DNA from: an uncultured Algibacter sp.
GTDB lineage: Bacteria > Bacteroidota > Bacteroidia > Flavobacteriales > Flavobacteriaceae
Direction: 5' to 3'
DNA: 47,360 nucleotides
Assembly (NCBI GenBank): GCA_938003745.1
Contig: CALKXS010000135.1
Coordinates: 1 to 47,360, forward strand
A program made the position numbers and the translations under genes. This document shows positions 20,919-31,609 of the stretch, in pieces; position 1 is the stretch's first letter, and each line of letters starts with the position of its first letter. The notes below the pieces were generated by a model. The model made no database searches. It worked only from the letters and a program-made list of their open reading frames with translations, and was not told the DNA's origin.

Positions 20919-22088
20919 ATGGACTACTTATCAAATGTATTAGACAATTTTACCAACTCTATTGGTGGCAACCTATCAAGTGCCTTAGCCGCTTTAATTA
21001 TTATTATAATAGGCTGGTTTATAGCTGGAGTGTTAAAACGAATCATTTCAAAATTAATCAAAAAAACAGGGATTGATAATAAACTCAAAAACTCAAAAAT
21101 CAGTTTGTCTGATTTTGTTAGCAAGCTTGTTTATTTTCTAGTTATGATATTTGTGTTTACTCTAGCTTTAGAAAAACTAGGTATGACTAATGTATTAGAC
21201 CCTTTAAAAACAATGCTAAGTAATTTCACAGGCTTTATACCAAATATTATTGGAGCTGGTTTAGTGTGTTACATAGGTTATATGCTTGCTACTATAGCTT
21301 CTGAACTTGTCGAATTATCTGGAGATTCAATTCAAAAATTAACACCTAAATTAAAATTACCAGAAAACATTGATTTAATTAAAATATTAAAGAAAGTTGT
21401 ATTTATATTTATATTTATTCCATTACTTATCTCTGCTTTTAATATTTTAAATATGGAATCTATATCAGATCCAGCAACAACGATGCTAAAAGATTTCTTT
21501 AGTGCAATTCCTAAAGTTATAGTTGCTGTTCTTATACTCATTTTTTTTGTAATTGGAGGTCGTTTTTTAAGTGAATTAATTAAAGATTTACTAAACAGCA
21601 TGAATCTAAATAACTTTTTTGAAAAAGCTGGTTTATCTTCCATTACAGGAGAATCTAACGTTGTAAAGATGATAGGGAATCTTGTATATTTCTTTATTAT
21701 GTTATTCGGAATAACAAGTGCAGTTGAAAAATTAGAATTCACTCATTTATCTGAAACATTATTTACTATAACTAATTATACTAGTAAAATATTATTTGGT
21801 TTAGTAATTCTTGCTACTGGAAATTGGATTGCTAATATTGCTGCAAAAAACTTTGCCAAAAATGATGACAACAGTTTTGTTGCTTCTATTATAAAAATAG
21901 CTATTATATCAATTTTCTTAGCAATAGGTCTAAGAACTATGGGTATTGCTAATGAAATTATAAACCTTGCATTTGGAATTTCTTTAGGAACTGTTGCATT
22001 AACAATTATCTTATCGTTTGGTTTAGGCGGTCGTGAAGCCGCAGGAAAACAAATGGATAAAATTCTTAAAAAGTTTAATAAAAATTAA
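20919..22088 (+). CDS. Mechanosensitive-channel-like TM-helix-repeat protein
   Basis: Repeated hydrophobic segments, C-terminal GIALGTVALTIILSFGLGGREAAG-like (ISLGTVALTIILSFGLGGREAAGKQMDK). Confidence 0.8.
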   Translation: MDYLSNVLDNFTNSIGGNLSSALAALIIIIIGWFIAGVLKRIISKLIKKTGIDNKLKNSKISLSDFVSKLVYFLVMIFVFTLALEKLGMTNVLDPLKTMLSNFTGFIPNIIGAGLVCYIGYMLATIASELVELSGDSIQKLTPKLKLPENIDLIKILKKVVFIFIFIPLLISAFNILNMESISDPATTMLKDFFSAIPKVIVAVLILIFFVIGGRFLSELIKDLLNSMNLNNFFEKAGLSSITGESNVVKMIGNLVYFFIMLFGITSAVEKLEFTHLSETLFTITNYTSKILFGLVILATGNWIANIAAKNFAKNDDNSFVASIIKIAIISIFLAIGLRTMGIANEIINLAFGISLGTVALTIILSFGLGGREAAGKQMDKILKKFNKN

Positions 22089-22105
22089 ACTTCCTTATTA
22101 AATAA

Positions 22106-22140
22106 AAAAAAGGGACTATTTAAGTAGTCCCTTTTTTCTA
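22106..22140 (+). terminator. Intrinsic terminator
   Basis: AAAAAAAGGGACTATTTAAGTAGTCCCTTTTTT. Confidence 0.85.
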
Positions 22141-22154
22141 TTTAATTTATTCTT

Positions 22155-22376
22155 TCAATCTACATCAAATGTTTGAATAATACAATAAATAAGCAACCCA
22201 AAAACTATGGTCTTTACTATGTATAATAATAATGTTAGCCATGAGTTTTTTCCTTTAAGCAATCCACCTACGATCTCAAACAACCCCTGTTCTTCTAAAC
22301 CATCATAGAATTTAGCTTCTTCTTCAGTTAACGTTTCTTTTATTAATTTATCTATATCTTACATATTATTTTTCAT
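22155..22376 (-). pseudogene. DUF6768-type membrane protein with stop at codon 6
   Basis: MKNNM*DIDKLIKETLTEEEAKFYDGLEEQGLFEIVGGLLKGKNSWLTLLLYIVKTIVFGLLIYCIIQTFDVD*. Confidence 0.7.
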
Positions 22377-22392
22377 GATATTATATTTTATG

Positions 22393-22926
22393 TTAATATC
22401 TTTTTTAATTTTTATCTAGCATGGAATAATCGAGACTTCGCAGTTCCTGCAGATATATTCAACGTACTTGCTATTTCTTTTAAGGAATAATCATTTATAT
22501 AAAACAAACGAATAATTTCTTCATGATGTGTTGGTAAGTTATCAACAGCTTTTAGTACTTCCTGTTTTCTTTCGTCTAATTCAAGAATTGATTCTTCAGC
22601 TAAAATAGCCTGTTCATCTTTATAATTTCATGATAGTATTTGCGCTTTATTATTAGTTTTAATCCCGTCTAAAGATTTATTATAAACAATACGTAATGTC
22701 CAACTTTTTAAGCTATTCGGGTCATTTATATCATAAATTTTATCCATGATAACATTCCAAGTATCTTGATATATATCTTTTTAAACATCGGTATTTTTAA
22801 TTATCCAAAAGATTTTTCGCAAAATACTCTGTGCCATCATTTTACCTATTGTATAAAAGCTATTTTGTTTCCAGATTGAATATCCAAAACCAACTTCGCA
22901 TCTATTTTATTTTGATTTTTATTCAT
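22393..22926 (-). pseudogene. ECF-type RNA polymerase sigma factor, multiply disrupted
   Basis: MNKNQNKIDAKLVLDIQSGNKIAFIQ*VK*WHRVFCEKSF [-1 nt] WIIKNTDV*KDIYQDTWNVIMDKIYDINDPNSLKSWTLRIVYNKSLDGIKTNNKAQILS*NYKDEQAILAEESILELDERKQEVLKAVDNLPTHHEEIIRLFYINDYSLKEIASTLNISAGTAKSRLFHAR*KLKKILT*. Confidence 0.85.
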
Positions 22927-23062
22927 TAATAAATCCAAACTTATACCCTAAAGGCATCAAAAATTAAGAAAGGTTCATTTTATTTTCAATGAATTTTAAA
23001 ATCTCTTTAAAGTTAATTGAAATAAAACAACATATATTTATTGCTATTATTATTTTTGCAGC

Positions 23063-24475
23063 ATGTCTAGAAGAAAAAATAGAAAACAAGTTTTTGAGAA
23101 CGTAGAAGTTATTGATGCCGGAGCAAAAGGTAAAACTATTGGTAAAGCACCAGATGGTAAAGTTATATTTTTATCAAATGCTGTACCTGGTGATGTGGTA
23201 GATGTTCAAACATTTAAAAAACGTAAATCTTATTATGAGGGGAAAGCAACCGCTTTCCATACCTTATCTGATAAAAGAACAGAACCTGCTTGTGAGCATT
23301 TTGGAACCTGCGGTGGTTGTAAATGGCAAAACATGGCTTATAACCATCAATTATTTTATAAGCAAAAAGAAGTTACTAATAACTTAACACGTATTGGTCA
23401 TATAGAATTACCTGAGGTTACGCCTATTTTGGGTTCTGCTAATCAATATTTCTATAGAAATAAAATGGAATTTTCTTTTAGTGATAGCCGCTGGTTAACA
23501 TTGCAAGAAGTACAATCTGATAAGGATTTGGGAGACAGAAATGCTCTTGGTTTTCATATTCCTGGTATGTGGGATAAGATTTTAGATTTAAATAAGTGCC
23601 ACTTACAAGCCGATCCTTCAAACGCTATTAGAAATAGTGTCAAAAAATTTGCACTTGAAAATGACTTAGAATTTTATAATACACGTAATCAAACAGGATT
23701 ATTACGAACCATGATGATTCGTACGTCAAGTACGGGAAATATTATGGTACTCGTTCAGTTTTTCAAAGAGGACAAAGTTAAACGAAAATTACTTTTAGAT
23801 TTTATTAATGAAACTTTTCCTCAAATAACATCATTACAATATGTTATTAACGGAAAAGGTAATGATACTATTTATGATCAAGAAGTGATTTGTTATAAAG
23901 GTAACGACCATATTTTTGAAGAAATGGAAGGTTTAAAATTTAAAATTAATGCCAAATCATTCTATCAAACAAATTCAGATCAAGCTTTTGAGTTATACAA
24001 AATAGCTCGTGACTTTGCTAATCTATCTGGAAACGAGTTAGTTTACGATTTATATACAGGTACTGGTACCATTGCTCAATTTGTAGCAAAACAAGCTAAA
24101 AAAGTGATTGGTGTAGAATCTGTTCTTGATGCCATTACTGCTGCGAAAGAAAATGCACAATTAAATGCTATTAATAACGTTGAATTCTTTGTTGGAGACA
24201 TGAAACATGTTTTTAATAATGAATTTATAGCTACACATGGACAGCCAGACGTTATTATTACAGACCCACCAAGAGATGGAATGCATAAAGATGTGGTACA
24301 GCAAATACTAAATATTGCTCCAGAAAAAGTGGTATATGTAAGTTGTAATAGCGCAACACAAGCTAGAGATTTAGAGCTTATGGATGCCATGTATAAAGTG
24401 AGTAAAACACAGGCAGTAGACATGTTTCCGCAAACATTTCACGTAGAAAATGTTGTACTCTTAGAAAAACGCTAA
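23063..24475 (+). CDS. rlmD: 23S rRNA (uracil(1939)-C(5))-methyltransferase
   Basis: TRAM domain, FGTCGGCKWQNMAY Fe-S motif, DLYTGTGTIAQFVA, DPPRDGMH, VYVSCNSATQARDL. Confidence 0.93.
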   Translation: MSRRKNRKQVFENVEVIDAGAKGKTIGKAPDGKVIFLSNAVPGDVVDVQTFKKRKSYYEGKATAFHTLSDKRTEPACEHFGTCGGCKWQNMAYNHQLFYKQKEVTNNLTRIGHIELPEVTPILGSANQYFYRNKMEFSFSDSRWLTLQEVQSDKDLGDRNALGFHIPGMWDKILDLNKCHLQADPSNAIRNSVKKFALENDLEFYNTRNQTGLLRTMMIRTSSTGNIMVLVQFFKEDKVKRKLLLDFINETFPQITSLQYVINGKGNDTIYDQEVICYKGNDHIFEEMEGLKFKINAKSFYQTNSDQAFELYKIARDFANLSGNELVYDLYTGTGTIAQFVAKQAKKVIGVESVLDAITAAKENAQLNAINNVEFFVGDMKHVFNNEFIATHGQPDVIITDPPRDGMHKDVVQQILNIAPEKVVYVSCNSATQARDLELMDAMYKVSKTQAVDMFPQTFHVENVVLLEKR

Positions 24476-24492
24476 ATTTTAAGTGCAAAGAC

Positions 24493-25050
24493 ATGTTAAA
24501 AATGAAATATTTTAAATTTATCATAATTCCAATTATTATTTTAATGATAGGAATAACTATAAGTTGCGAGCGAGATGATATTTGCCCCGAAAGCACATCT
24601 ACAACGCCAAAACTACTTATTGACTTCTTTGATTTTGGTAATCAAGAGAATAGTAAGAATGTATTTAACTTACTTATAGCTGGAGTAGGAAATGAATTTG
24701 CACTTAGTACTTTTACCCAAGAAGACAATATTAACCTTCCTCTTAAAACAGTAAACCCTGACACTGGAGAAATGTCAATATCAACACAATATATTCTTAT
24801 TAAGGATTATGATAATAATGACACTCCAGATAATTTTACTGATGATACAGGAAATCAAGATATTATAACAATCAATTACAAACCAGAACTTATTTTTGTA
24901 TCAAGAGCCTGTGGCTTTAAAACTATTTTCAATGATGTAGAAATCATAATCGAGCCAGATAATGATAATTGGATATTAAAAGAAGAATCTGCAAACGATA
25001 GTCAACCTATAGAAGATGAAACAACAACACACTTTAATTTATTTCATTAA
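24493..25050 (+). CDS. DUF6452 lipoprotein
   Basis: Lipobox ITISC; ERDDICPESTSTTPKLLIDFFD; follows rlmD. Confidence 0.75.
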   Translation: MLKMKYFKFIIIPIIILMIGITISCERDDICPESTSTTPKLLIDFFDFGNQENSKNVFNLLIAGVGNEFALSTFTQEDNINLPLKTVNPDTGEMSISTQYILIKDYDNNDTPDNFTDDTGNQDIITINYKPELIFVSRACGFKTIFNDVEIIIEPDNDNWILKEESANDSQPIEDETTTHFNLFH

Positions 25051-25744
25051 TAGCATTGCGTTTATAATATTTTGTTTTAATAGTTCTGTAAACGCCCAAA
25101 ATGATAGTATACCAAGTACCGAAAATGACTCTATAAAAGTCCAATTAAAATATGGACTTAGAGTTGGTGCTGATGTTTCAAAAACTGTACGTTCTTTTTT
25201 AGATGAAGACTATTCTGGTTTTGAAATTATAGCAGATTACAGAATAAAAAAGAATCTTTTTATAGCTGGTGAAATGGGTATTGAAGAAAAAATAGATGTC
25301 ACAAATTATCTTGATATTACAACCAAAGGATCATATTTAAAAGCTGGAGTTGATTTTAATATGTATGAGAATTGGCTAGATATGGATAATATGGTTTATA
25401 CCGGGTTTCGTCTTGGGGCTAGTTCTTTTGGTCATACACTTAACAGTCTAGATGTATATAATACAAATCAATATTGGGGTTCGCAATTCACGTCAAATGA
25501 AAAAGTAAAATTTGATAGCTTAACTGCTTTTTGGTTAGAACTAATAATTGGTATAAAAGCAGAGCTTTTCACTAATTTATATTTAGGACTAAATGTGCAA
25601 TTAAAAACAAAAATTTCTGAAACCGAACCAGATAACTTCACAAATATATATATCCCTGGTTTTAATAAAACCTTTGACAGTGCTGGTATTGGTGTTGGTT
25701 ATAGTTATTCTATTTCTTATAGAATACCATTTTATAAGAAATAA
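25016..25744 (+). CDS. DUF6048 outer-membrane beta-barrel protein
   Basis: QLKYGLRVGADVSKTVRSFLDEDYSGFEIIADYRIKKNLFIAGEMG; overlaps the preceding ORF by 35 nt. Confidence 0.8.
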   Translation: MKQQHTLIYFINSIAFIIFCFNSSVNAQNDSIPSTENDSIKVQLKYGLRVGADVSKTVRSFLDEDYSGFEIIADYRIKKNLFIAGEMGIEEKIDVTNYLDITTKGSYLKAGVDFNMYENWLDMDNMVYTGFRLGASSFGHTLNSLDVYNTNQYWGSQFTSNEKVKFDSLTAFWLELIIGIKAELFTNLYLGLNVQLKTKISETEPDNFTNIYIPGFNKTFDSAGIGVGYSYSISYRIPFYKK

Positions 25745-25756
25745 AGGTAAATAATC

Positions 25757-26398
25757 TTAATTTTTATCCTCCAACAGAGGCACAAAACGAAATTCACCAA
25801 ATTCCTCTTGCTCAAATTCCTTTTGTCCTTTTCTAATAAACATATTCATTATTTGCACATCTTCGCCAACAGGGATAATAAGCTTTCCCCCTATTTTTAA
25901 CTGACTCAACAATGGCTTTGGTACATAAGGCGCACCAGCAGTTACAATAACACCATCAAAAGGAGCCTCTTCAACTAAGCCCTTATAACCATCACCAAAA
26001 ACTAATTGTTTAGCTCTATAGCCTAATTTTGGTAAAAATTTACTCGTTTTTTTAAACAACTCTTGTTGACGCTCAATACTATAAACTTTAGCTCCAAGTT
26101 CTAACAAAACTGCCGTTTGATAACCACAACCTGTTCCTATTTCTAAAATTTTATCACCAGATTTAATTTGTAATAACTCACTTTGAAATGCTACTGTATA
26201 AGGTTGAGATATGGTTTGATCTGCAGCAATAGGAAATGCTTTGTCTTGATAGGCATGATCTAAAAAACCAGAATCCATAAATAAATGTCTTGGTACATTA
26301 CCTATAGCTTTTAAAACTTTTTCATCTTTTATATTCTTGGTCTTTAAAATGTTAACCAATTTATATCTTAATCCCTTATGCTTAAATGTATCTTCCAA
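25757..26398 (-). CDS. pcm: Protein-L-isoaspartate O-methyltransferase
   Basis: QTISQPYTVAFQSELLQI, ILEIGTGCGYQTAVL, VIVTAGAPYVP. Confidence 0.93.
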   Translation of the reverse strand: MEDTFKHKGLRYKLVNILKTKNIKDEKVLKAIGNVPRHLFMDSGFLDHAYQDKAFPIAADQTISQPYTVAFQSELLQIKSGDKILEIGTGCGYQTAVLLELGAKVYSIERQQELFKKTSKFLPKLGYRAKQLVFGDGYKGLVEEAPFDGVIVTAGAPYVPKPLLSQLKIGGKLIIPVGEDVQIMNMFIRKGQKEFEQEEFGEFRFVPLLEDKN

Positions 26399-26558
26399 TA
26401 GTTATTAAATTTACAATGTTAAAACTAATCAAAGATTTTGACGCAAAAAAACTATTTTGATTAGAAATATTAACGAAAAAATAAGCAATAAAAATTTAAG
26501 CTAGATTTATAAAATCCAACTATTAAATATCTTATTTTTGTTGAAAACGTAAAAAAAT

Positions 26559-27518
26559 ATGCTAAACGCTGGTGTACTTGGTGCAGGCCATCTAGGAAAA
26601 ATACATTTAAGACTTCTTAATCAATCTGAAAAATACAATCTTGTTGGGTTTTATGACGCTGACGAAACTAATGGAAAGAAAGTAGAAGCCGAATTTGGTT
26701 ATAAATTTTTCGATTCTATTGATGCTCTTGTTGAAGCTGTAGATGTTGTAGATATTGTAACACCAACATTATCACATTATGATTGTGCAAAGCAAGCTAT
26801 AGCCAAAGGAAAACATATATTCATAGAAAAACCAATCACAAACACTGTTGAAGAGGCTAAACATATTAGAGAGCTTCTAGCAGAAAACAACCTACGCGGA
26901 CAAGTTGGACATGTAGAACGTTTTAACCCAGCATTTATAGCCGTAAAACACGATATAAAATCACCTATGTTTATTGAAACGCATAGATTAGCAGAATTTA
27001 ATCCTAGAGGCACAGATGTTCCTGTAGTTTTAGATTTAATGATTCATGATATAGACATTATATTAAGCATTGTAAAGTCTAAAGTTAAGAGTGTTTCTGC
27101 TAGTGGTGTTTCTGTTATTAGTGATACTCCAGATATAGCGAATGCAAGATTAGAGTTCGAAAATGGCTGTGTAGCTAATTTAACGGCGAGTAGAATTTCT
27201 CTTAAAAAAATGCGTAAAGCACGCTTTTTCCAGAAAGACGCTTATATATCTGTTGATTTCTTAGAAAAGAAATGTGAAGTTGTTAAAATGAAAGATGCTC
27301 CTAATAATCCTGGGGATTTTGATATGATTTTACAAAATGCAGAAGGGGTTAAAAAACAAATTTATTTTGATAATCCTGAAATTGCAGATAACAACTCGAT
27401 TTTAGACGAGTTAGAAACATTTGCAGATGCTATAAATAACAATACAACACCAGTTGTTACTTTACATGATGGTACTGAAGCCTTAAGAGTTGCAACACAA
27501 ATTATTGATTGTTTTTAG
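26559..27518 (+). CDS. Gfo/Idh/MocA family oxidoreductase
   Basis: LGAGHLGKIHLRLL, GKHIFIEKPITN. Confidence 0.9.
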   Translation: MLNAGVLGAGHLGKIHLRLLNQSEKYNLVGFYDADETNGKKVEAEFGYKFFDSIDALVEAVDVVDIVTPTLSHYDCAKQAIAKGKHIFIEKPITNTVEEAKHIRELLAENNLRGQVGHVERFNPAFIAVKHDIKSPMFIETHRLAEFNPRGTDVPVVLDLMIHDIDIILSIVKSKVKSVSASGVSVISDTPDIANARLEFENGCVANLTASRISLKKMRKARFFQKDAYISVDFLEKKCEVVKMKDAPNNPGDFDMILQNAEGVKKQIYFDNPEIADNNSILDELETFADAINNNTTPVVTLHDGTEALRVATQIIDCF

Positions 27519-27573
27519 TCTAATAATATTTTATGAAATTTTTCCGTTTTCACGGATGTAAAAACAAATATTT

Positions 27574-28464
27574 ATGAAAAATATTGCTGTAATTGGTGCT
27601 GGCACCATGGGAAACGGTATAGCACATACTTCCGCTCAAAGCGGATTTAAAGTTAACCTTATTGATATTAGTGACGCATCTCTTAAACGCGGATTAGATA
27701 CCATATCTAGAAATCTAGATAGAATGGTTGCAAAAGAAAAAATTACAGATGCAGACAAAAACACTACTTTAGGAAACATCACAACATTTACAGATACTAA
27801 AGAAGGTATTAAAAATGTAGATTTGGTTGTTGAAGCAGCCACAGAAAATCTAGATTTAAAGCTTAAAATCTTTAAACAACTAGATGAATTTGCTCCAAAA
27901 AATGCTATTCTTGCTACAAACACTTCATCTATATCTATAACTCAAATAGCAGCTGTTACTTCTAGACCAGATCAAATTATTGGTATGCATTTCATGAATC
28001 CAGTTCCTATCATGAAATTGGTAGAAATTATTAAAGGTTATAACACTACAGATGAAGTGACTAATACCATAATGCAATTATCAAAAACTTTAGGTAAAGA
28101 ACCTGTAGAAGTTAACGATTACCCTGGTTTTGTTGCCAACCGCATTTTAATGCCAATGCTTAATGAATCCATAGAAACACTATACAACGGCGTTGCAGGT
28201 GTACAAGAAATAGATACCGTAATGAAACTAGGTATGGCACACCCAATGGGTCCATTACAACTCGCAGATTTTATTGGTTTAGATGTTTGTTTATCCATCT
28301 TAAATGTCATGTATAACGGTTTTAAGAATCCTAAATACGCACCATGTCCATTATTAGTAAACATGGTTAATGCTGGTAAATTAGGTGTGAAATCTGGAGA
28401 AGGTTTTTATGACTATTCTGAAAGTAAAAAAGCAGAGAAAGTTTCAACGCAATTTTTAAAATAG
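27574..28464 (+). CDS. hbd: 3-hydroxybutyryl-CoA dehydrogenase
   Basis: IGAGTMGNGIAH, ATNTSSISIT, GMHFMNPVPIMKLVEII, HPMGPLQLADFIGLD. Confidence 0.92.
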   Translation: MKNIAVIGAGTMGNGIAHTSAQSGFKVNLIDISDASLKRGLDTISRNLDRMVAKEKITDADKNTTLGNITTFTDTKEGIKNVDLVVEAATENLDLKLKIFKQLDEFAPKNAILATNTSSISITQIAAVTSRPDQIIGMHFMNPVPIMKLVEIIKGYNTTDEVTNTIMQLSKTLGKEPVEVNDYPGFVANRILMPMLNESIETLYNGVAGVQEIDTVMKLGMAHPMGPLQLADFIGLDVCLSILNVMYNGFKNPKYAPCPLLVNMVNAGKLGVKSGEGFYDYSESKKAEKVSTQFLK

Positions 28465-28477
28465 TTAATCATATTTA

Positions 28478-29149
28478 ATGAGTATTTCTAAAAACCTTTT
28501 AAATATAAAATCATCATTACCAGAACACGTTACCCTTGTTGCCGTTTCAAAAACAAAACCGGTATGCAATTTAATGGAAGCTTATAATGGAGGTCAACGC
28601 ATTTTTGGAGAAAATAAAATTCAAGAAATGGCAGAGAAGCATGAAGAAATGCCAAAGGATATTGAATGGCATATGATTGGACATGTACAGCGTAATAAAG
28701 TGAAATACATGGCTTCATTTGTTAATTTAATTCATGGTGTAGATAATTACAAGCTTCTTCAAGAAATTAATAAACAAGCACTAAAACATAACAGAATAAT
28801 CAATTGTTTATTCCAAATAAAAATAGCATCCGAAGACTCTAAATTTGGAATGACTTTTGACACAGTATCAAGTATCATTCAAACTGAAGAATTTTCAGAA
28901 TTAAAAAACATCAAAATAATTGGTGTTATGGGTATGGCAACGTTTACAGAAGATTTAAATCTGGTTGAACAAGAATTCAATCTATTAAAATTTAGTTTTG
29001 AAAATTTAAAAAAACTTAAAACGACTAACTGTAGCATGCAAACCATAAGCATGGGCATGAGCGGTGATTACAAATTAGCTATTGATTGCGGAAGCACAAT
29101 GGTTAGAGTTGGAAGTAGTATATTTGGTACAAGAAATTATTCAATTTAA
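28478..29149 (+). CDS. YggS family PLP-dependent protein
   Basis: LVAVSKTKP, FGENKIQEM, EWHMIGHVQRNKVK, SMGMSGDYKLAI. Confidence 0.92.
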   Translation: MSISKNLLNIKSSLPEHVTLVAVSKTKPVCNLMEAYNGGQRIFGENKIQEMAEKHEEMPKDIEWHMIGHVQRNKVKYMASFVNLIHGVDNYKLLQEINKQALKHNRIINCLFQIKIASEDSKFGMTFDTVSSIIQTEEFSELKNIKIIGVMGMATFTEDLNLVEQEFNLLKFSFENLKKLKTTNCSMQTISMGMSGDYKLAIDCGSTMVRVGSSIFGTRNYSI

Positions 29150-29163
29150 AACATAACAAGCTT

Positions 29164-30531
29164 ATTTACGCAATTTTAGACATAGAAACTACTGGTGGTA
29201 AGTTTAATGAAGAAGGCATTACAGAAATTGCAATCTATAAATATGATGGACATGAAGTTGTTGATCAATTTATAAGCTTAGTAAATCCTGAACGAGAAAT
29301 ACAACCCTTTGTAGTGAATTTAACAGGTATTAACAGTAATATGCTGCGTAATGCTCCTAAATTTTATGAGGTAGCAAAACGTATTGTAGAAATTACTACA
29401 AACTGCATTTTGGTTGCACATAATGCCCAATTTGATTATAGAATTTTATCTACAGAATTTAGACGCTTAGGTTTTGACTATGAAAGACAAACACTTTGTT
29501 CTGTTGAATTATCAAAAAAATTAATTCCAGACCAGCTTTCTTATAGTTTAGGTAAATTAGTGAGATCTTTAGGTATTCCTGTTACAGATCGTCATAGAGC
29601 TTCTGGAGATGCACTTGCAACGGTAAAACTTTTTAAATTATTACTAGATAAAGATACCGAGAAAACCATCATTAAAGAGTCTATTAATTTAAACCCTAAA
29701 AAACGATTAGCAGCAAAACATCTAAATATTTTAGAGACCTTGCCTTCTATAACTGGCGTGTATTATATACATAAAGCCAATGGTGATATTATTTATATTG
29801 GAAAAAGTAACAATATAAAAAAGCGAGTTAATCAGCATTTCACAAATACCAATCAAAAATCAAAAAAAATTCAATTACATGTTGCCTCTGTTACTTATGA
29901 TGCAACAGGAAGCGAATTAGTTGCACTTTTAAAAGAAAGTGAAGAAATAAAACGTAACAACCCAATATATAACAGGTCTTTGCGTCGTAGAATATTTTCG
30001 CATGCGTTGTATAGTTTCACAGATAACAACGGTTATATCAACTTAAAAATTGATGCGGCAGACGGACGAAAAAGCAATATTACAACCTTTACAAATAGAC
30101 AAAGCGCTAAAAGCTTTATGGAAAAAGTTGTTGAAGAATACAATTTATGCCATAAACTTACTGGTTTACAAAAAACTAAAACAAGCTGTTTTAGTCATGA
30201 TGTAAAAGCCTGTAATGGAGCTTGTGTAGAAAAAGAAACTCCAAATGACTATAACCAACGTGTAGAACAATTAATAGCTAGAAACAGTTATGAAAATAAG
30301 AATATGGTTATTGTAGACAGAGGTCGTGATGTTGATGAACGCAGCGCTATTCTTATTCAAAACGGTATTTTTAAAGGTTTAGGATTCGTTAGTTTAAACT
30401 ATCAAATAAATAATATTGAAGTCTTACAATCTATTATTACAAGAATGGAAAACAATAGAGACTCTCAGCATATCATTCAAAACTACATTAGAAAAAACAG
30501 TAAAAGATTAAAGATTATTAACCTCGATTAA
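29164..30531 (+). CDS. 3'-5' exonuclease / GIY-YIG (UvrC-like) fusion protein; conserved N-terminus starts at ATT
   Basis: Conserved YAILDIETTGGKFNEEGITEIAIYKYDGHEVVDQFISLVNPE lies upstream of the ORF-track ATG (29314); GVYYIHKANGDIIYIGKSNNIKKRV is the GIY-YIG domain. No ATG/GTG/TTG between the upstream TAG (29116-29118) and the conserved N-terminus. Confidence 0.85.
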   Translation: MYAILDIETTGGKFNEEGITEIAIYKYDGHEVVDQFISLVNPEREIQPFVVNLTGINSNMLRNAPKFYEVAKRIVEITTNCILVAHNAQFDYRILSTEFRRLGFDYERQTLCSVELSKKLIPDQLSYSLGKLVRSLGIPVTDRHRASGDALATVKLFKLLLDKDTEKTIIKESINLNPKKRLAAKHLNILETLPSITGVYYIHKANGDIIYIGKSNNIKKRVNQHFTNTNQKSKKIQLHVASVTYDATGSELVALLKESEEIKRNNPIYNRSLRRRIFSHALYSFTDNNGYINLKIDAADGRKSNITTFTNRQSAKSFMEKVVEEYNLCHKLTGLQKTKTSCFSHDVKACNGACVEKETPNDYNQRVEQLIARNSYENKNMVIVDRGRDVDERSAILIQNGIFKGLGFVSLNYQINNIEVLQSIITRMENNRDSQHIIQNYIRKNSKRLKIINLD

Positions 30532-30533
30532 GC

Positions 30534-31609
30534 ATGAGACATCTTTTCCTTTACCTACTCCTATTAACAAGTATTTTTCATACTCGTAAGAAAATTATAA
30601 TTCAGAAAACTACAGAGTTACACTTGCAGATATTCAAGCTAGAACATTTAAAAAAGATTCTACAGCTAATGCTTTAGTTATATATGAACAAGGAAATAGC
30701 CATGTAGATGCTAGTGATTATGATCTAAGAACAGAAGTCAAGCATAAAATAAAAATATTAAACCAAGAGGGTTTTAATAATGCCAACATTACACTATACT
30801 TATATAATAGTAATAACAAAAACGAAAAAGTAAAAGATATTATTGGTACTACTTACAATGAAGTAAACGGGCAAGTTGTAAAAACTAAATTATTAGCTAA
30901 AAACATTTTTAGAGAAAAATACGATGAAAACTACACCTTAGTTAAATTTACATTACCAAACATAAAACCAGGTTCTGTAATTACTTATAGTTACAAACTT
31001 GTTTCCCCATTTATGTTCAAATATAAAGGGGGGAATTTTCAAAGTGAGATTCCAAAACTATATAGTGAATATAAAACAAGTATTCCTGGATTTTGGCAAT
31101 ATCATATAAAACTAGTAGGTCAACAAAAACTTGCTATTGAAACTTCTGAGATAAAAAAAGAATGTCTATCTACTTCAAGAGGAGCTGTCGCAGGTTGTTC
31201 TATTAATGTTTATGCAATGAAAGACATGCCTGCTTTCATTGAAGAAGATTATATGACTACTAAGCGAAATTATTTATCTAGAGTAGAATACGAACTAAAA
31301 ACATTCAACGCTCCAGACGGCACAAAACAACATTATACAAAAACGTGGAAGGATGCCGATAAAGATTTCAAAGATAATGCTGTGTTTGCTTCACCAGATA
31401 ACGGAGTGCACATAAATTTTTCAACCAACGTGGTAGGCAACAAAGTAAATATTATACTTAGATACAATTTAAATTCTACCATGTATCTTTCAGATTATTA
31501 TACCTCATTAAAAGCCTATTTCGGAAAAGTATGTAGACATACAAAACAACTCAATCATTCTTCTAAAGAAAAAATAATCAAACTTTTTTCCTATTTTTGG
31601 AACATATGA
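30534..31609 (+). pseudogene. DUF3857 / transglutaminase-like protein, frameshifted and internally deleted
   Basis: MRHLFLYLLLLTSIF signal region, then out of frame NYNSENYRVTLADIQARTFKKDSTANALVIYEQGNSHVD...VITYSYKLVSPF, then ORF 31013-31609 ending with LNSTMYLSDYYTSLKAYFGKV; central transglutaminase core absent. Confidence 0.75.

Noticed and set aside
23202-23387. 61-aa ORF inside rlmD
   Set aside because: Out-of-frame overlap with strongly conserved coding sequence.
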